This document shows positions 50,331 through 61,174 of a stretch of 64,000 bases of DNA, piece by piece. The notes under the pieces are model-generated. The model did not search any database. It was given only the letters and a program-made list of their open reading frames with translations, and was not told the origin of the DNA. Every line of letters begins with the position of its first letter. Position 1 is the stretch's first letter. The position numbers and the translations under genes are program-made. The DNA comes from Pelecanus crispus (Eukaryota > Chordata > Aves > Pelecaniformes > Pelecanidae). The stretch is from contig NC_134646.1 of the NCBI RefSeq assembly GCF_030463565.1, forward strand, positions 15,838,001-15,902,000. The letters are read 5' to 3'.

Positions 50331-53300
50331 CTGGGAGTTTTAGAGGTGCCTGAGACTGGCCTGCTGGAGTACCTCAATTTGAGTCTGGAGTTAATTGCAT
50401 CAAAACGGTGATACAATCCTCTGCTGAGGTTGTCTTCATAGTAATACAAATCATGGTGTACATACTAATTTTTTTTTAAAATAATGGAATCATAGTTGAG
50501 ACCAAAAATGTTGAAACAAACGGTGTTCAGAGTTAGGCTCCATAATCTCTAGTTAGGCATGGAGCAGCATTTTTAAATGGCACGAAGTGTAACAGGGTTG
50601 CAAGTTTCCCAGGCAGACAAACCCATTGTACGATCTTTTGAGGAGCAGACTTTAATATTCAAGGCATCGGTGTATTCTGTCTAAGTAGTGAAAGTTCCAA
50701 CAACTTTTTTCAAAATAATCTCATTTCTACTCGGGTATGTAAATAGAAGTTTAGGAACTAAAATCTGAAAATACTGTTGGTGTTTTAACTATTCTTTTTT
50801 TCTCCTGCATAAATGAAAGAAGTGATGGTTCCTGAAGACATTGTTACCGTTAGCTCTGCTCGCTGACAGCTCAGTATGAGGGAGCACGGAACAGACTTAG
50901 CCATTTAAGAAGTTCTTTTAAAAAGAAGGAAAAAGTAAAGGAGCCAAGCAGGATCAGGATTTAGCCTCTGATCTGCCTTGCAGCGAGCTCCCTTCCCCTT
51001 GCACACCATAGAGCGCAGCTAGCCCCCATTCCAGTGCTCAGCTTTGAAGTGGGGTCAGAAATTCTGTAGCCAGCGCCAGAGAGGCACCAACAAGCTCTGG
51101 AAAAGCAGTGTGATTAAAAACTAAAGAGTTGAAGTAAAAATTTAGTTTTGGAGAAGGTTGGTGATTTTGTTCCCCCCCCCGCCCTTGTAAAAGGAATAGC
51201 ATAAAATTTAGGATTGGGATGGAAGTACACTTGGTACTAGCCTTTACAGGCTGTGCTGCATCTTTCTGTGAATTTAATTGTTCACCCCCATTTTTGTGTA
51301 GTGGAATCTGTGGCCTGTGTTTTTTGTAGAGTATCCTTGCATTTGGTGTACCAGGAGGAGGGCCGTCTTTTAAAGTATGGGACTAAGGATCAGAAGGTGT
51401 TGGCTCCCACCCTTTCTCGAGCCAGCCATCCAAGCTGCCCTGGGATATAGTCCCTTCAGAAAACTTTGGCAAGAAGCTGAATAGGTGCTGATTTATGGTC
51501 AGGTCTGGTCTTGAACTGTGAGACGGTTTTGTGCAAGCTTATTCTGGACCTAGGTTTGTGATAATGCACTTTGTGGTGTGTGACTGGCCACACAGATTCA
51601 TTAGTAGTTTCAACCTTTTTTTTTTTGTCAAGGTGTACTTGCATAAAAGTTTAGGGATAAATTTTCAGTTGATACTTCTAAGATCTTTCTTGAGGTTTTC
51701 TTATAGTAGGTGCGTTGTGTAGAAAGATGGAAACTAAATTAAACAAGCAGTTACTGTTCTGTAAATGGGATTAAAAAAAAAAAAACAAAAACAACAAAAT
51801 AACCACTCAGCCCTCAAAAAAAGAGAGAACTTGATTTCAACTGTATATCTTTGTTTAGTATCTTCTGTAGTCTGACTATCTTCAGGTAAACCGCAGCTGT
51901 GTGGACCTTTTCCGTTTCCTTCAGAAAGCATCCCTTCTGAACACCAGCAGTTCTGTTGGCTGTGGCTTTCTGCTCAGGGCTGCTGAAATAACTTTGCCTG
52001 ACTGACTCCCTTCTGGTTAGGTACTTCTCTAAAACTGTATCAGTTCTGGGCATGCAATCTGTCAGATTTTTCTTTTTCAGTAGTTTTTTATATCCACTGC
52101 ACAATAATGATCTGAATACATGCCATTACGTTTTCCCTGAAACACTTAGTTCTTCGGTGAAGTCTTCCTTTGATTTCCTGTGCCTTTCTGATGTGATTTT
52201 TTTTCCCAAAATATTCTGCTTAATTAAAGGAGGTTTGAAAAACAATTACTTTTATAATAGCTACTCTGTTTTTCATGAGTGAGCGGAATTTTTTTGAACA
52301 TGTCAAATGATCTCTGTTGTTATTCAGAATAATCACTAACGCAGAAAGGAATTCAGATGATGTATACAAACCAGTCACTCGAAGTGAATATAGCCTAATA
52401 CAGAACGTGTATTCATGCCTAATACCAAGGACTTGGAAAATACATGTGGCACAAAGCAAGCATAGTCTACAGCATGCATAAGAACACACCATTTTTGCAG
52501 TAAAATCTGTATTGGAAGCCCATGTATGTATGTGCTATTTATCCTGAGGCTATAGTTACAGGAAAATAGGGGGCAGATACTTGTCAATATAAGTGGCTCA
52601 GTGTTTTTCAAAATCTTTCATGAGTATTTGTTTAAATATCTAAACACTATGGGGAAAATTGGCCCAGGTCACAACTGAGAAGAAACAGCAGCATTAGAAA
52701 GGCAAGAAAACCATGAAAATCAGATTAAGATGCTATGACAGAGGCCTTGATCTAGCAAATTTGGGTGTACAGGCTGTCCACCTGTCTATATGTGGAATCC
52801 CACCAGAATCATTACTTTCAGGGAGAAAATTGCAGATGTTGTCTAAATAGAAATGTTGAAGTCTCACTTAAGATAACTCTTTTTCAGATTTATCCCTATC
52901 TTCCAGTGAAGTCCAGGTTTATATCCAACTTCTTAAAATCCTTTTTGCTCTAAGAATGATTGCACCAGAAGGAAGTCAGGTGGCTTAACTGTAGTGCCAA
53001 TTATGTAGAAAGTGACGGTTGCAAGGGAGCCTCTTTGCTTGCATTGTCTCGCTCTGGTTGCCGTGCCATATGGTGAGAAGTGGACTTCATGACTGCGAGA
53101 AAACAGGGTCAGGGAAGAACCTGACCACAGAGGGAGGAGAATCTGGAGTTTTGAAAAGGGAAGGATCTGTGTGTGCAAGGAAATCGTGTGTGCATATTAT
53201 TTTCTATAGAAAAATGTATTTTACATATTAAAAAAACCCATATTTTTGCATTTGGTTCAGCCTTTTCACTCACAGCAGCATGCAAATAAAAACCTAAAAG

Positions 53301-54960
53301 CATTTTATCTGTTCTAGGTTTCTTCTGTGAGAGTGCTGCTTGTTACAGAATCTCCGTTCTTCAGTGATTTCTGTAACAAGTACCAGCAGTTGACACTGTG
53401 GGTTTTTTTGCATGGGTAAATTTTATTGATCAAAGGGCTTTTTCTAAATTGGACACAAACAGAGTCTGACATGCTGTGTGGATGTGTAGCTGTTACCAAA
53501 TTTTCACTGGTTTGTGGTTATGCAAAATTTGAAAGATTTTTGGTCTTCATGTGTCACTATTTTTGTAGTCTGCTTTTTGAAGATAGACCTAAAACATAGT
53601 AGGCTTACAAATGTTCCTTACAGTTTAAGCACTGCGGATGAACTCAATGCTGTTTACATTATATGCAACATTAATTTTGCGAGGGTGGTTACACTGTAGT
53701 TTGAATAACTTCAGTATCATCTTCACAGTACTCAAAATGTAAAGAGCCCAGGGATAGATATTTATACACTTACTTACATGTGGTAAACTCTAAAAGACCG
53801 TTGCCATTGCGTTAAGGAATCTACTGAAATTAATGCATCATATCTTTTGCATGCGGTTTTTTTTAACAGCGAAAATCAATATTATGGTGAAGCTGCACCT
53901 TTGCTGATGGGGAGAGATTTTTTTTTTTTTTTTTTAACCAAGAATAGCATGATTTTGATGCCTCAGATTTGACTGCTGGCACTGTGTGTGTGTATGTATC
54001 ACCTGTTACCTGCAGCACCATTAACATGAGACTGGAATAAAAATTATCATGACTGAAAAGTGATGGCTTTGAAGTAGGCCTAACTATATTTAGCTTTGGA
54101 CAGGGTAGGCCAGCTCAACATCAGTGTTGTGAGGAGCTAGAAAAATTGGCACTATCTAATCTCTTTTGTATAGTATTTTATTTTTGCATTTTAAACTCAA
54201 CTTTAAAAAACAACAAAAGCCCCTAAGATTTGAGTGCAAACCAGGCTCACTCCCCTCTCCTATCTTCCTGAATTCAAGTGACTGTCGTGTGTCTGATGGC
54301 GTGACCACAAACAGCTCTATTTCATTCCTTTCATTTCCCAAACTTTGGGAAGATTTACAGTGTTGCTACATGTACAGCAATGCCTATTAGCATAATTGCC
54401 GCACAGCTAATAGTATGATTAAGTGTTACTCTTACTTGTGGTGTTTTAATTTCTTATTTAACAAGAAGTCATCTAAAGAATATTAGTTACGATTATACAA
54501 CTGAGAAACAAAATTGAAAGACATGTCACCTGAGAGATTTGACGAAAATCTGTAATTAAACTGTTCCTTACTAACTTCATAAGCATGTTAATTAGTTGTC
54601 TCTATGTTTTAGTACTGGCTGAGGGAGGATTTTTTGCCTTATTGTGTATTTCACCATATATTGGTATTCAGCACATTCGTAACCCCTGTCCTGAGCTGCT
54701 TTATGCTGCTGGTTGCTTTTAATTTAAGATCTCCATATTTGGGCTCTGTATGGACTGTCACGATTTTGTGTGTTCATGAGCATCTTCATGTTAACGTGGA
54801 TAGCCCTCTCCCTTGTTTTGGTTGGAGTTTTTCTGTTTGGTTTTGGGAGGCTTTTTTGGCACAGTCTTCTGAAATTCAAGAAATTTAGTGTCTTTAGTCT
54901 TACTTTCTACTTTTGACAAGATTTTTTTTTTTTTTTTTTTAATTTTTATGCCTGCCCTCT
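50331..54960. other. Intergenic spacer, unassigned
   Basis: No gene with family resemblance was found on either strand. The stretch is AT-rich with short homopolymers (C9 near 51171, A11 near 51774). A possible very diverged repeat lies near 51330-51450. The minus-strand open frame at 51814-52104 is unassigned. AATAAA occurs at 53285-53290 and 54036-54041, probably by chance. Confidence 0.6.
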
Positions 54961-55155
54961 CTATTTGTCAGAAGTCTTAACACTGTGCTTTATTTTTGCC
55001 TCTAGTTCAGCCTTTTCTTCAGAGCATGGCGGAGATTTTGGTAACTCTTTCTGCTGTTTCACAGCATGGTTTTCTTCACTACTCACTGTGATGTAGGAGT
55101 TGACTCCTAGTGATACCGCTCCCTTGCAGTGATATAGGGTCCATGGCAACTTCAA
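54922..55155 (-). other. Coding-like minus-strand tract followed by a poly(A) run
   Basis: The minus strand is open from 55155 (and further upstream, without an ATG) to a TAG at 54961-54963. The last 45 residues or so are lysine/glutamate-rich (for example EEKAELEAKIKHS) with ordinary codon choice. About 20 bases after the stop, the minus strand has a run of 19 A (54922-54940). This could be a fragment of a retrocopy, the last exon of an unknown minus-strand transcript, or chance. I do not recognise the protein. No flanking target duplication was found. Confidence 0.25.
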
Positions 55156-55347
55156 GTGAGTAATATTGAATAGTGAAATAATGGATGGATTAGAGCTAGA
55201 GTTAGGATTTTTGTTGAGAAGTGAATCATCTATTCAGGAGCGTTTGGGTCTATAAAACTGTGTTTCATTACTATCCTGTTAGGGTTATCAAAAAATACTC
55301 ATGATATTGCAGGTTCTATACAACTGCAAGCCTAATTCCCCACACCG

Positions 55348-55366
55348 CCCCCCCCCCCCCCCCCCC
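55348..55366. repeat. Pure C19 homopolymer
   Basis: Nineteen consecutive C residues follow CCACACCG and precede GATGCAG, in the GAB1-SMARCA5 spacer. Confidence 0.95.
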
Positions 55367-56763
55367 GATGCAGAGAGGAAAAACCCCTCCTGTTTCTATT
55401 GTGGAATTCAGGTTTTGGCTAGGAATATTTTTTTGATAATGTTTCACCTTTTGTGAATGAAATATTTTGGGCTGGGATTTTCTTGCATATTAACTTTGAA
55501 ATTTAAACAACAATTATTCTATATCTGGGGTAAAGGCAGAGTTTCTCAGAAGTAAGGGAAGCTACTTCCAGTAGCTACTGCCAGTTAGCCAGAAAGAGGA
55601 ACTATTTTGAAGTAGAGATGAATGATATCCTATTAATCTTTTCTGATACCAGGCATACAAGTATCTCAACACCACCCACTGATACGGTGCTATTTTATTT
55701 TGCTGGACAGCCAAGAATCAATGAGATTTGGATGGAGGTGGTGCTTTCTTCCCTTCTCCCTGTATTAACTTTTCTCACCTTCTCCACCAAACCAGTATGA
55801 TCGTACCTGGTGATTTTAGTCTGATTATAAAACATGGTGTTGAAGGTGCTGAAACATTGTCACCTCTTTTCCCAAATACCTGACTCCTTCCCAAGGACCT
55901 TCTACCCTACTGTGGTTCACCAATAATCCTCCACATGTGGTTTTGAGTGCTTCGCAGTGGAGACAAAAGAGTGCAAAATGGGGAGGGGGAGTGTAGCTCG
56001 CTTCCCACTGTTACCTACTGCCCACACCACGCAGACAGCGCTGCATTATCTGAAGCAACTCTAGAAGAGGAGAGGGGATAGAAGCTGAGGCACAGAAGAT
56101 TAAAACTGGACACAAGATTATGCTGGAAGAGTACAGGTGGCTTAGAGTTTAGTAGCATTTCCCACCGCACACATTTAAAAGTTAAAGCTGCCTCCCTGAA
56201 CGCAGAGAAAAGCCTTCAGCAAAGCTCAGGGACTGGGTTTTCACCTGTGATAAGAGATGACAACAAGCAGTGGGAAAATATGTCAGTAAATTAATTATTA
56301 GTTGAGAAATCCTATTCTAGGAAAATTGAGATTTTCTGGGAAGTTATTCTTCTGAGTAGTTTTGGCAGAAATGAGGTGAGACAACCTTTTGGAAATGTCA
56401 AAGCTAATCATTTTAACTTTAAAAAATTTTAAAGGATGTCTGTAATAAAAAACAATGAAGAGTTGTAATAATTGTCACGGAGATGGTCTCCGTTTAGCTG
56501 CTACCTTCATGGTTACAGCAGTTTCCCAGAACATGGGAGACGCAGCTGCACAAACCTGTGGGGTTAACGCCGCTTGGGAATGCGGACATAACTACAACTG
56601 TAGCAAACCTGCAGGAGTAGACCCGTAGAGCAATTCAGCTGTGGTGGAGCACCCGTTTGCCCACACTGTGTACCACTCAGGGGACTTTTGCTTCAGACAA
56701 GCTCAAGTCTGGCTGTTTGGACTTGGCCTCTGTTAGCAGTTGGAGTGCAACAGCGGTGCTCTT
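55367..56763. other. Intergenic spacer, no feature seen
   Basis: Mixed-composition sequence without a recognised gene, RNA or repeat. The short open frames here show no family resemblance. Confidence 0.6.
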
Positions 56764-57062
56764 GAATCACAGAATCATAGAATCGTTTAGGTTGGAAAAG
56801 ACCTTTAAGATCATCCAGTCCAACCATTAACCCACACTACCAAGTCTACTCTAAGCCAATCAAGGGTAGACTAGACTAAACCATGTCCCAAAGTGCCACA
56901 TCTGCCCGTTTTTTGAACACTTCCAGGGATGGGGACTCCACCACCACTCTGGGCAGCCTGTTCCAATTCTTGACCACCCTTTCCGTAAAGAAATTTTTCC
57001 TAATTTCCAACCTAAACCTCCCCTGGCGCAGCTTAAGCCCATTTCCTCTCGTCCTATCACCT
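56764..57062 (-). repeat. CR1 LINE, 3' 300 bases with ORF2 C-terminal remnant
   Basis: It starts (plus strand) GAATCACAGAATCATAGAATC, the reverse complement of the CR1 3' end, and continues through the last part of ORF2. The minus strand still encodes a readable C-terminus ([20 protein letters not shown], then [16 protein letters not shown]), typical of avian CR1 reverse-transcriptase ORFs. It is 5'-truncated. Just beyond it, TCCTATCACCTTCAGGAATT is present twice (about 57051-57071 and 57079-57099), a local duplication. Confidence 0.95.
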
Positions 57063-57800
57063 TCAGGAATTATCACCTTCCTATCACCTTCAGGAATTTA
57101 CCTTCCTGTTCTGTTTCATCCATTTTGTGCGCTCCAGGGTTCTTCCGGGCTGTGCGCTCTGGCCCGTGGTACCTGCTGGGGGTAAGCGGGGGTGATCAGC
57201 GAGGAGCAGTCCTGGCCTGAGCGAAGGTAACACAGGTGTTGATGAGCTTGGTCACGCTCCAGAGCAAGGGGCCGCAGCCCCTGACGGCTTCAAGCCAGGA
57301 GTGGACGCTGTGTTTTATTCAGTTGGTCTGTAAAACCGTACTCCTATACCTACAGCTGCTGTCGGGCTCCTTCAGCCAGGTAAAGCGAGGGAGGTGACCT
57401 GGGCGGTTAGCTCTGGCACCCATTTTGGTGAACGTTCGAGTCTTTTAATTCACAATTCGCCCTCTCCCGCTGGTAGACGTTCTATCAGATCGACCTGAAA
57501 AAAACAACCCACTTGTTTTTACTGAGACCCGCTACTTCATAGCGGTGCTCCCCTCCTCGCATTTTATTTTGATGCGGGTACAACTTAAATTTTAGTAACA
57601 GGACTTTTAACTATTTAATTATCTTGCCTGGATAGCAGTGTCACAATGCTAGGTAACTTGAAACGTTTAAAAAGCAAGGGGGGGGGGGGGGGGGGGCTTC
57701 CTGATGCACTTTAGAAGCTGAACCGAGAAACGTGTGCCTTTTTTTTTCGATGACTTTTCGACGAAGCCGCTTTATTAGCCGCGTTACTGTAAAAACGCAC
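57063..57800. other. Spacer between the CR1 copy and the SMARCA5 CpG island
   Basis: GC content rises toward the island. It holds the end of a small duplication of the CR1 edge and a G19 tract (57678-57696). No gene was recognised. Confidence 0.6.
57678..57696. repeat. Pure G19 homopolymer
   Basis: Nineteen consecutive G residues about 100 bases before the SMARCA5 CpG island. Confidence 0.95.
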
Positions 57801-58081
57801 CCTGGGGACCCGCTTTAACACGCAATGCCGGGGCAGGTGCCGGTGGCCGTGTGGGCTCCGGCCGGGGCCGAGGAAGGGGGGGGGGCGGCGGGGCCCTTGT
57901 GCCGCCCCTCGCCTCAGGACCCGGCCTGCCTCGCGCGCCGCCCGCCCGCCCCAACGCCCCGCCAAGCGCGCGAGCCCGCCTCGCTCCGCTCCGCCCCGCC
58001 GCCGGCCGTTGCGCGGCCGCGCGCTCCCCCGCGCCGAGGGGAGGAGGGGTGCGGAAGGGAAGGGAGGGAAGAGGCGGGCGG

Positions 58082-58089
58082 TGACGTCA
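58082..58089. promoter_or_regulatory. Consensus CRE (TGACGTCA)
   Basis: A perfect palindromic cAMP-response element bound by CREB/ATF family factors lies 320 bases before the SMARCA5 ATG, directly after a GC box. Its position within the island suggests a proximal promoter element. Confidence 0.85.
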
Positions 58090-58189
58090 CGGCGGCGGCG
58101 GGCGTTGCGGGGGCGCCGCCACTCAGGGGCGAGGCGGCGGCTCGCGCCAGCGCACTGGCTCCCGCCGCGCCGCACGCCGGCGGCGGGGC

Positions 58190-58199
58190 TCTCGCGAGA
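58190..58199. promoter_or_regulatory. TCTCGCGAGA element
   Basis: A perfect 10-bp palindrome known as a CpG-island promoter motif, bound by BANP when unmethylated. It lies 210 bases before the start codon. The factor assignment comes from the motif only. Confidence 0.85.
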
Positions 58200-58408
58200 G
58201 CGGGGAGCCGGCTCGGTTCCTGGTTGGTGGGCGCCCGCCGGGGAAAGCCGGGGCGGCAGCGGGGACGGGCCTCCGCCGGCGGCCGCGCAGCGGGCTCAGC
58301 GCGCCGCTTCCCCCCGAGCCTCCCGCCGGGCGGCCGCCCCCTCCGCCAGCGCGCAGCCAGCCGGGCCCGGGCCCGGGCCCCGGCGGAGCATTGTCTGCGG
58401 CGGGGATC

Positions 58409-58558
58409 ATGTCCGCCGGGCAGCAGGCGCCGCCGCTGCTGCCGCCGTCGCAACCGGACGAGCCGCCCGCGCCGCCGCCGCCAGGCGCCAACAGCAGCGA
58501 GGCGGCGGGGACGGCTCCCCCCGCCGCCGGCCCGGCCGGAGGCGACTCCGAGATGGAG
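58409..58558 (+). CDS. SMARCA5: SMARCA5 coding exon 1: disordered N-terminus
   Basis: This exon encodes the first 50 residues of SNF2H, the ISWI-type ATPase that slides and spaces nucleosomes in the ACF, CHRAC, RSF, WICH and NoRC complexes. It starts at the first ATG of the presumed mRNA (A at -3, an acceptable context) and reads MSAGQQAPPLLPPSQPDEPP, then a proline/alanine/glycine-rich tail ending GGDSEME. Splicing GAG then GTCAGG joins it in phase 0 to [13 protein letters not shown] in exon 2. The low-complexity N-terminus has the composition of mammalian SMARCA5 (which starts MSSAAEPPPPP) but little residue-level identity and is a few residues shorter. The assignment therefore rests on exon 2, the promoter island and gene order. 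An in-frame TTG at 58391 is not needed as a start. Confidence 0.88.
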
Positions 58559-59038
58559 GTCAGGCGCTTTACCCCCGGTGGGGACACCCCCCCCCCCCAC
58601 CCCCTCTCCCCGGCTCCGCGGGGCTCGGCGGCGGGCCCCGGGGGCGCCGCGGCGGGGCCGCGCCCGGCTTTGCGGCGGCAGGTGCCCGCCATGAGGGACG
58701 GCGCCGGCGGGGCGTCCCCGGGCCGCGTGGGGCCGCGGGAGACAATGGAGGGGCGGGCGCGGGCCGGGCCGGGCCGGGCCGTGCGCCGCGGGGCCTCCGG
58801 GCCGCTGCCGGGCCCCGGCGGGAGGGAGGGATGGCGGCGGCTGGGGAGGGTGTGCGCGGGGGGCTCCATCCTTCCGCTTCCACTCAGCGCCGGCCGCCGC
58901 ACACGCTCCCCGGGCGCCGTGTTCCTCCGCCGCGGGGACAAGGGGAGGCTTCGCCGCCGACTCGCTTCATTTATTTATTGTCTTTGAAGCGGGGTCACGG
59001 GAGGGCAGGGGGAGCCCCCCTCGCGTCCTGCCGCTCGT

Positions 59039-59053
59039 GGGGGGGGGGGGGGG
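59039..59053. repeat. Pure G15 homopolymer
   Basis: Fifteen consecutive G residues within the CpG island part of SMARCA5 intron 1. Confidence 0.93.
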
Positions 59054-59267
59054 TCGCCACCTTTCCCCCCCACGCGCGCAGGGACGCGCCGAAAGCGCAG
59101 GGGGCTCCCTGGGCGCCTTACCCGCTTCTGGCGAGTGGCTTTTCTCTCCTCCCTCCCTGAAAAGCCTTCCCGTCGTTTGTGCTTCCTGCTTCAGTGATGG
59201 GCAAGTCCCTATTCTAAAGAGCAGTAACGTTTTCCGTCTTCTAAAGTGATTCAAAACTTTTTTTTTC

Positions 59268-59283
59268 GGGGGGGGGGGGGGGG
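59268..59283. repeat. Pure G16 homopolymer
   Basis: Sixteen consecutive G residues preceded by a T run and C, in SMARCA5 intron 1. Confidence 0.93.
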
Positions 59284-61099
59284 CGGAGGGTTGTTTGAGG
59301 GGTTTGTTTTTTTTTTTTTTGGCAGCAGGTGCTTATTCCAGAAATTTCAAGGGGTTTGAGTGATTGCCTGGAGTTGCAAATTTTATCGCAGGATTGTTTC
59401 TTTAACGATGTGAGGAAACTGGTTGGTCCTGCTTTCAGCGCTGGGTGTTTTGTACTCTGAGTCATGCTGTGCAGTCCAACCTACTTGATCTAAATAAATT
59501 TGCAAATGCCGTATTTTTCGGATGAGCAAGTAGCCAAAGCACTGTGGGTAATAAGTCCTGCTCGAACCTGCAAAAATAGGGCAATTCTGGGCTGGGGCTA
59601 AGCGCGTGGAGGCTGTGAAACGTGTGCTCTGGAGGCTCTCTCTGTGCCTGCTACGTTAGTTCCTTTTCGCGTGAGGAAGGGATTACCTTGCGTAAAGTGA
59701 TGTTTCAGTTGAAATAGCTTCTTGATAGTCCCGATCATCTGAGAGACTGCTTTTCTTACCCTCCAGCTGAATCGCAAGGTTTTGTCATCTTTTATCGCTC
59801 ATGATGAGATCAGATGGCATGCTGCTGCTGTGTTTCGCATGTTAGGCATTTCAGGGGAAACGTGAATTTCATATAGACGTTCAAAGAGTCCTATGCTTGT
59901 GCTCACTGGTAAGGGAGTGTTGGCTAAATCCACTGGGAGATGAGTGAGAAGATTTGGGTATGAGTTTGGAAGATCTTTAGCTGTAACATTTTATGCTCAG
60001 TTCTTTACATTTTGACTGGTGCATGAAACATTTGTGTTAGGATTCTTCTGTTTCCACACGCCTTACCTGCCAGAATTTTGTGAGGAAGCGCCTGCCCACA
60101 AACATCCCGTGTTTTGCCTGCCTTTGTTTCATGTTGTTTCTTGCTTTCCTGTTCCTTTGTTCTATACTGGCTAGTAAAGCCTGAATTTAGCACATTTCTT
60201 ACTTGGCTCAACTAAACAGATGGTTAATAATGATTTCGAAGGCATCTCGTTTGTTTCCTTTTCTTACCATTTCAAGAATTATTTTGTGATATATTGCCTT
60301 AGTGTGGTTTAGCAGGGAAGGATCATCCCGTTGGTTTTGGTTTTCAGAACAGAAGATGAAATTACACATGGGGGATGATGGGGAAAGAGTTAACCTAATA
60401 ACAGGGGAGACAAGGATAAAAAAGCCCTGATCTGAAAGAACAATTGAAGGCAGTATGTCAAGGATTTGACAGGAAGGGGATGAGGGAGGACTGCCCCCTC
60501 CCAACCAACTTGTTTTTCTGTTTGTAGTGGTACCATTGGTGATAACAACAATTATTTGATTTAGTAAACTAAACGGGAGAAATGCAGTTTGTTTGAACTT
60601 CTACTCCCAGGACAGAACTGCGGTCCAGGTTCTTATTTAGACTTGTTCCCTCGATACAGAATGATGATGGATTGGGGTAATCTGGAAAAAGGAAAAAAAC
60701 TTGAAACTACCTCTTGCTTTGGGACTGGAGCTAGTTCTTTCACAGAACTCTCCAGAGCTAGCTTTGAGAGGGTTTTAGCTCAGTACCCTAGAAGCGGCAT
60801 GCCGAGCTCCTGGACCACAGCTGTCTCTCTCATTCACATTGATGTGGTGCTTTAATGATGGAGCTAAATCGGATTACAGAGATCTAGCTCTGTCCCCCAC
60901 CCTGTGGCAGGGATCTTTGATCCATCTCCAGGTAATTTACAGTAAGTAATAGAAAGCGGACTATATCAAAGCAGCAAAAGGTGGCTGTGCCATCTGATGT
61001 GGATAGATAGTAATTTGAAACAAGCTTATTCTCCTTTACATGGGTATCTTCCCTTGTTCAGAAAATAATTTTTTTTTTTCTGATTCTTTTTCATCTCAG

Positions 61100-61174
61100 G
61101 AATCTTTTGAAGATGCATCACCAGGAAAACAAAAAGAAATCCAGGAAGCAGATCCTACGTATGAAGAGAAAATG
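61100..61174 (+). CDS. SMARCA5: SMARCA5 coding exon 2
   Basis: This 75-base, phase 0 to phase 0 exon encodes residues 51-75: [20 protein letters not shown], then YEEKM. Human SMARCA5 has [25 protein letters not shown] here, so the match is clear and separates it from SMARCA1 by the [12 protein letters not shown] block. In the family this acidic segment precedes the AutoN region and the helicase core. The acceptor is TTTTTCATCTCAG; the donor is AAAATG then GTATGT. The next exon (expected to begin QTDRANRFEYLL) is not within the remaining 2.8 kb, so the ATPase, HAND, SANT and SLIDE parts lie outside the window. Confidence 0.96.

Larger units (their letters stand above)
57800..59170 (+). promoter_or_regulatory. 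SMARCA5: SMARCA5 CpG island promoter
   Basis: This stretch is very GC-rich with dense CpG, in contrast to the AT-rich surroundings. It covers the presumed transcription start, the 5' UTR, coding exon 1 and the first part of intron 1. No TATA box was seen, as usual for housekeeping chromatin genes. A GC box (GGGCGG, 58076-58081) directly abuts a CRE (58082-58089), and a TCTCGCGAGA element follows at 58190-58199. No ATG occurs between the CRE and the start codon at 58409. Long open frames on both strands here follow from the low stop-codon density of GC-rich DNA. Confidence 0.92.
58559..61099 (+). other. SMARCA5: SMARCA5 intron 1 (2.5 kb)
   Basis: The first 600 bases are part of the CpG island; the rest is AT-rich. 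It contains G15 (59039-59053) and G16 (59268-59283) runs and a C-rich stretch near 58587-58604. It ends TTTTTCATCTCAG (61087-61099). No interspersed repeat was identified with confidence. Confidence 0.85.

Noticed and set aside
54634..54888. 84-codon hydrophobic plus-strand frame in the spacer
   Set aside because: T-rich DNA yields Phe/Leu/Val-rich frames by chance; there is no promoter or homolog I recognise.
56860..57076. Minus-strand open frames resembling a protein C-terminus
   Set aside because: They are the remnant of CR1 ORF2 in a 5'-truncated LINE copy, not a host gene.
58391..58408. Upstream in-frame TTG as the start of SMARCA5
   Set aside because: The ATG at 58409 has an A at -3 and is the first ATG of the presumed mRNA; a TTG start has no support.
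57711..59160. Very long overlapping open frames (up to 383 codons) on both strands of the CpG island
   Set aside because: Stop codons are AT-rich and rare in such GC-rich DNA; the peptides are low-complexity Arg/Ala/Gly/Pro. Only the frame joining exon 2 at 61100 is supported.
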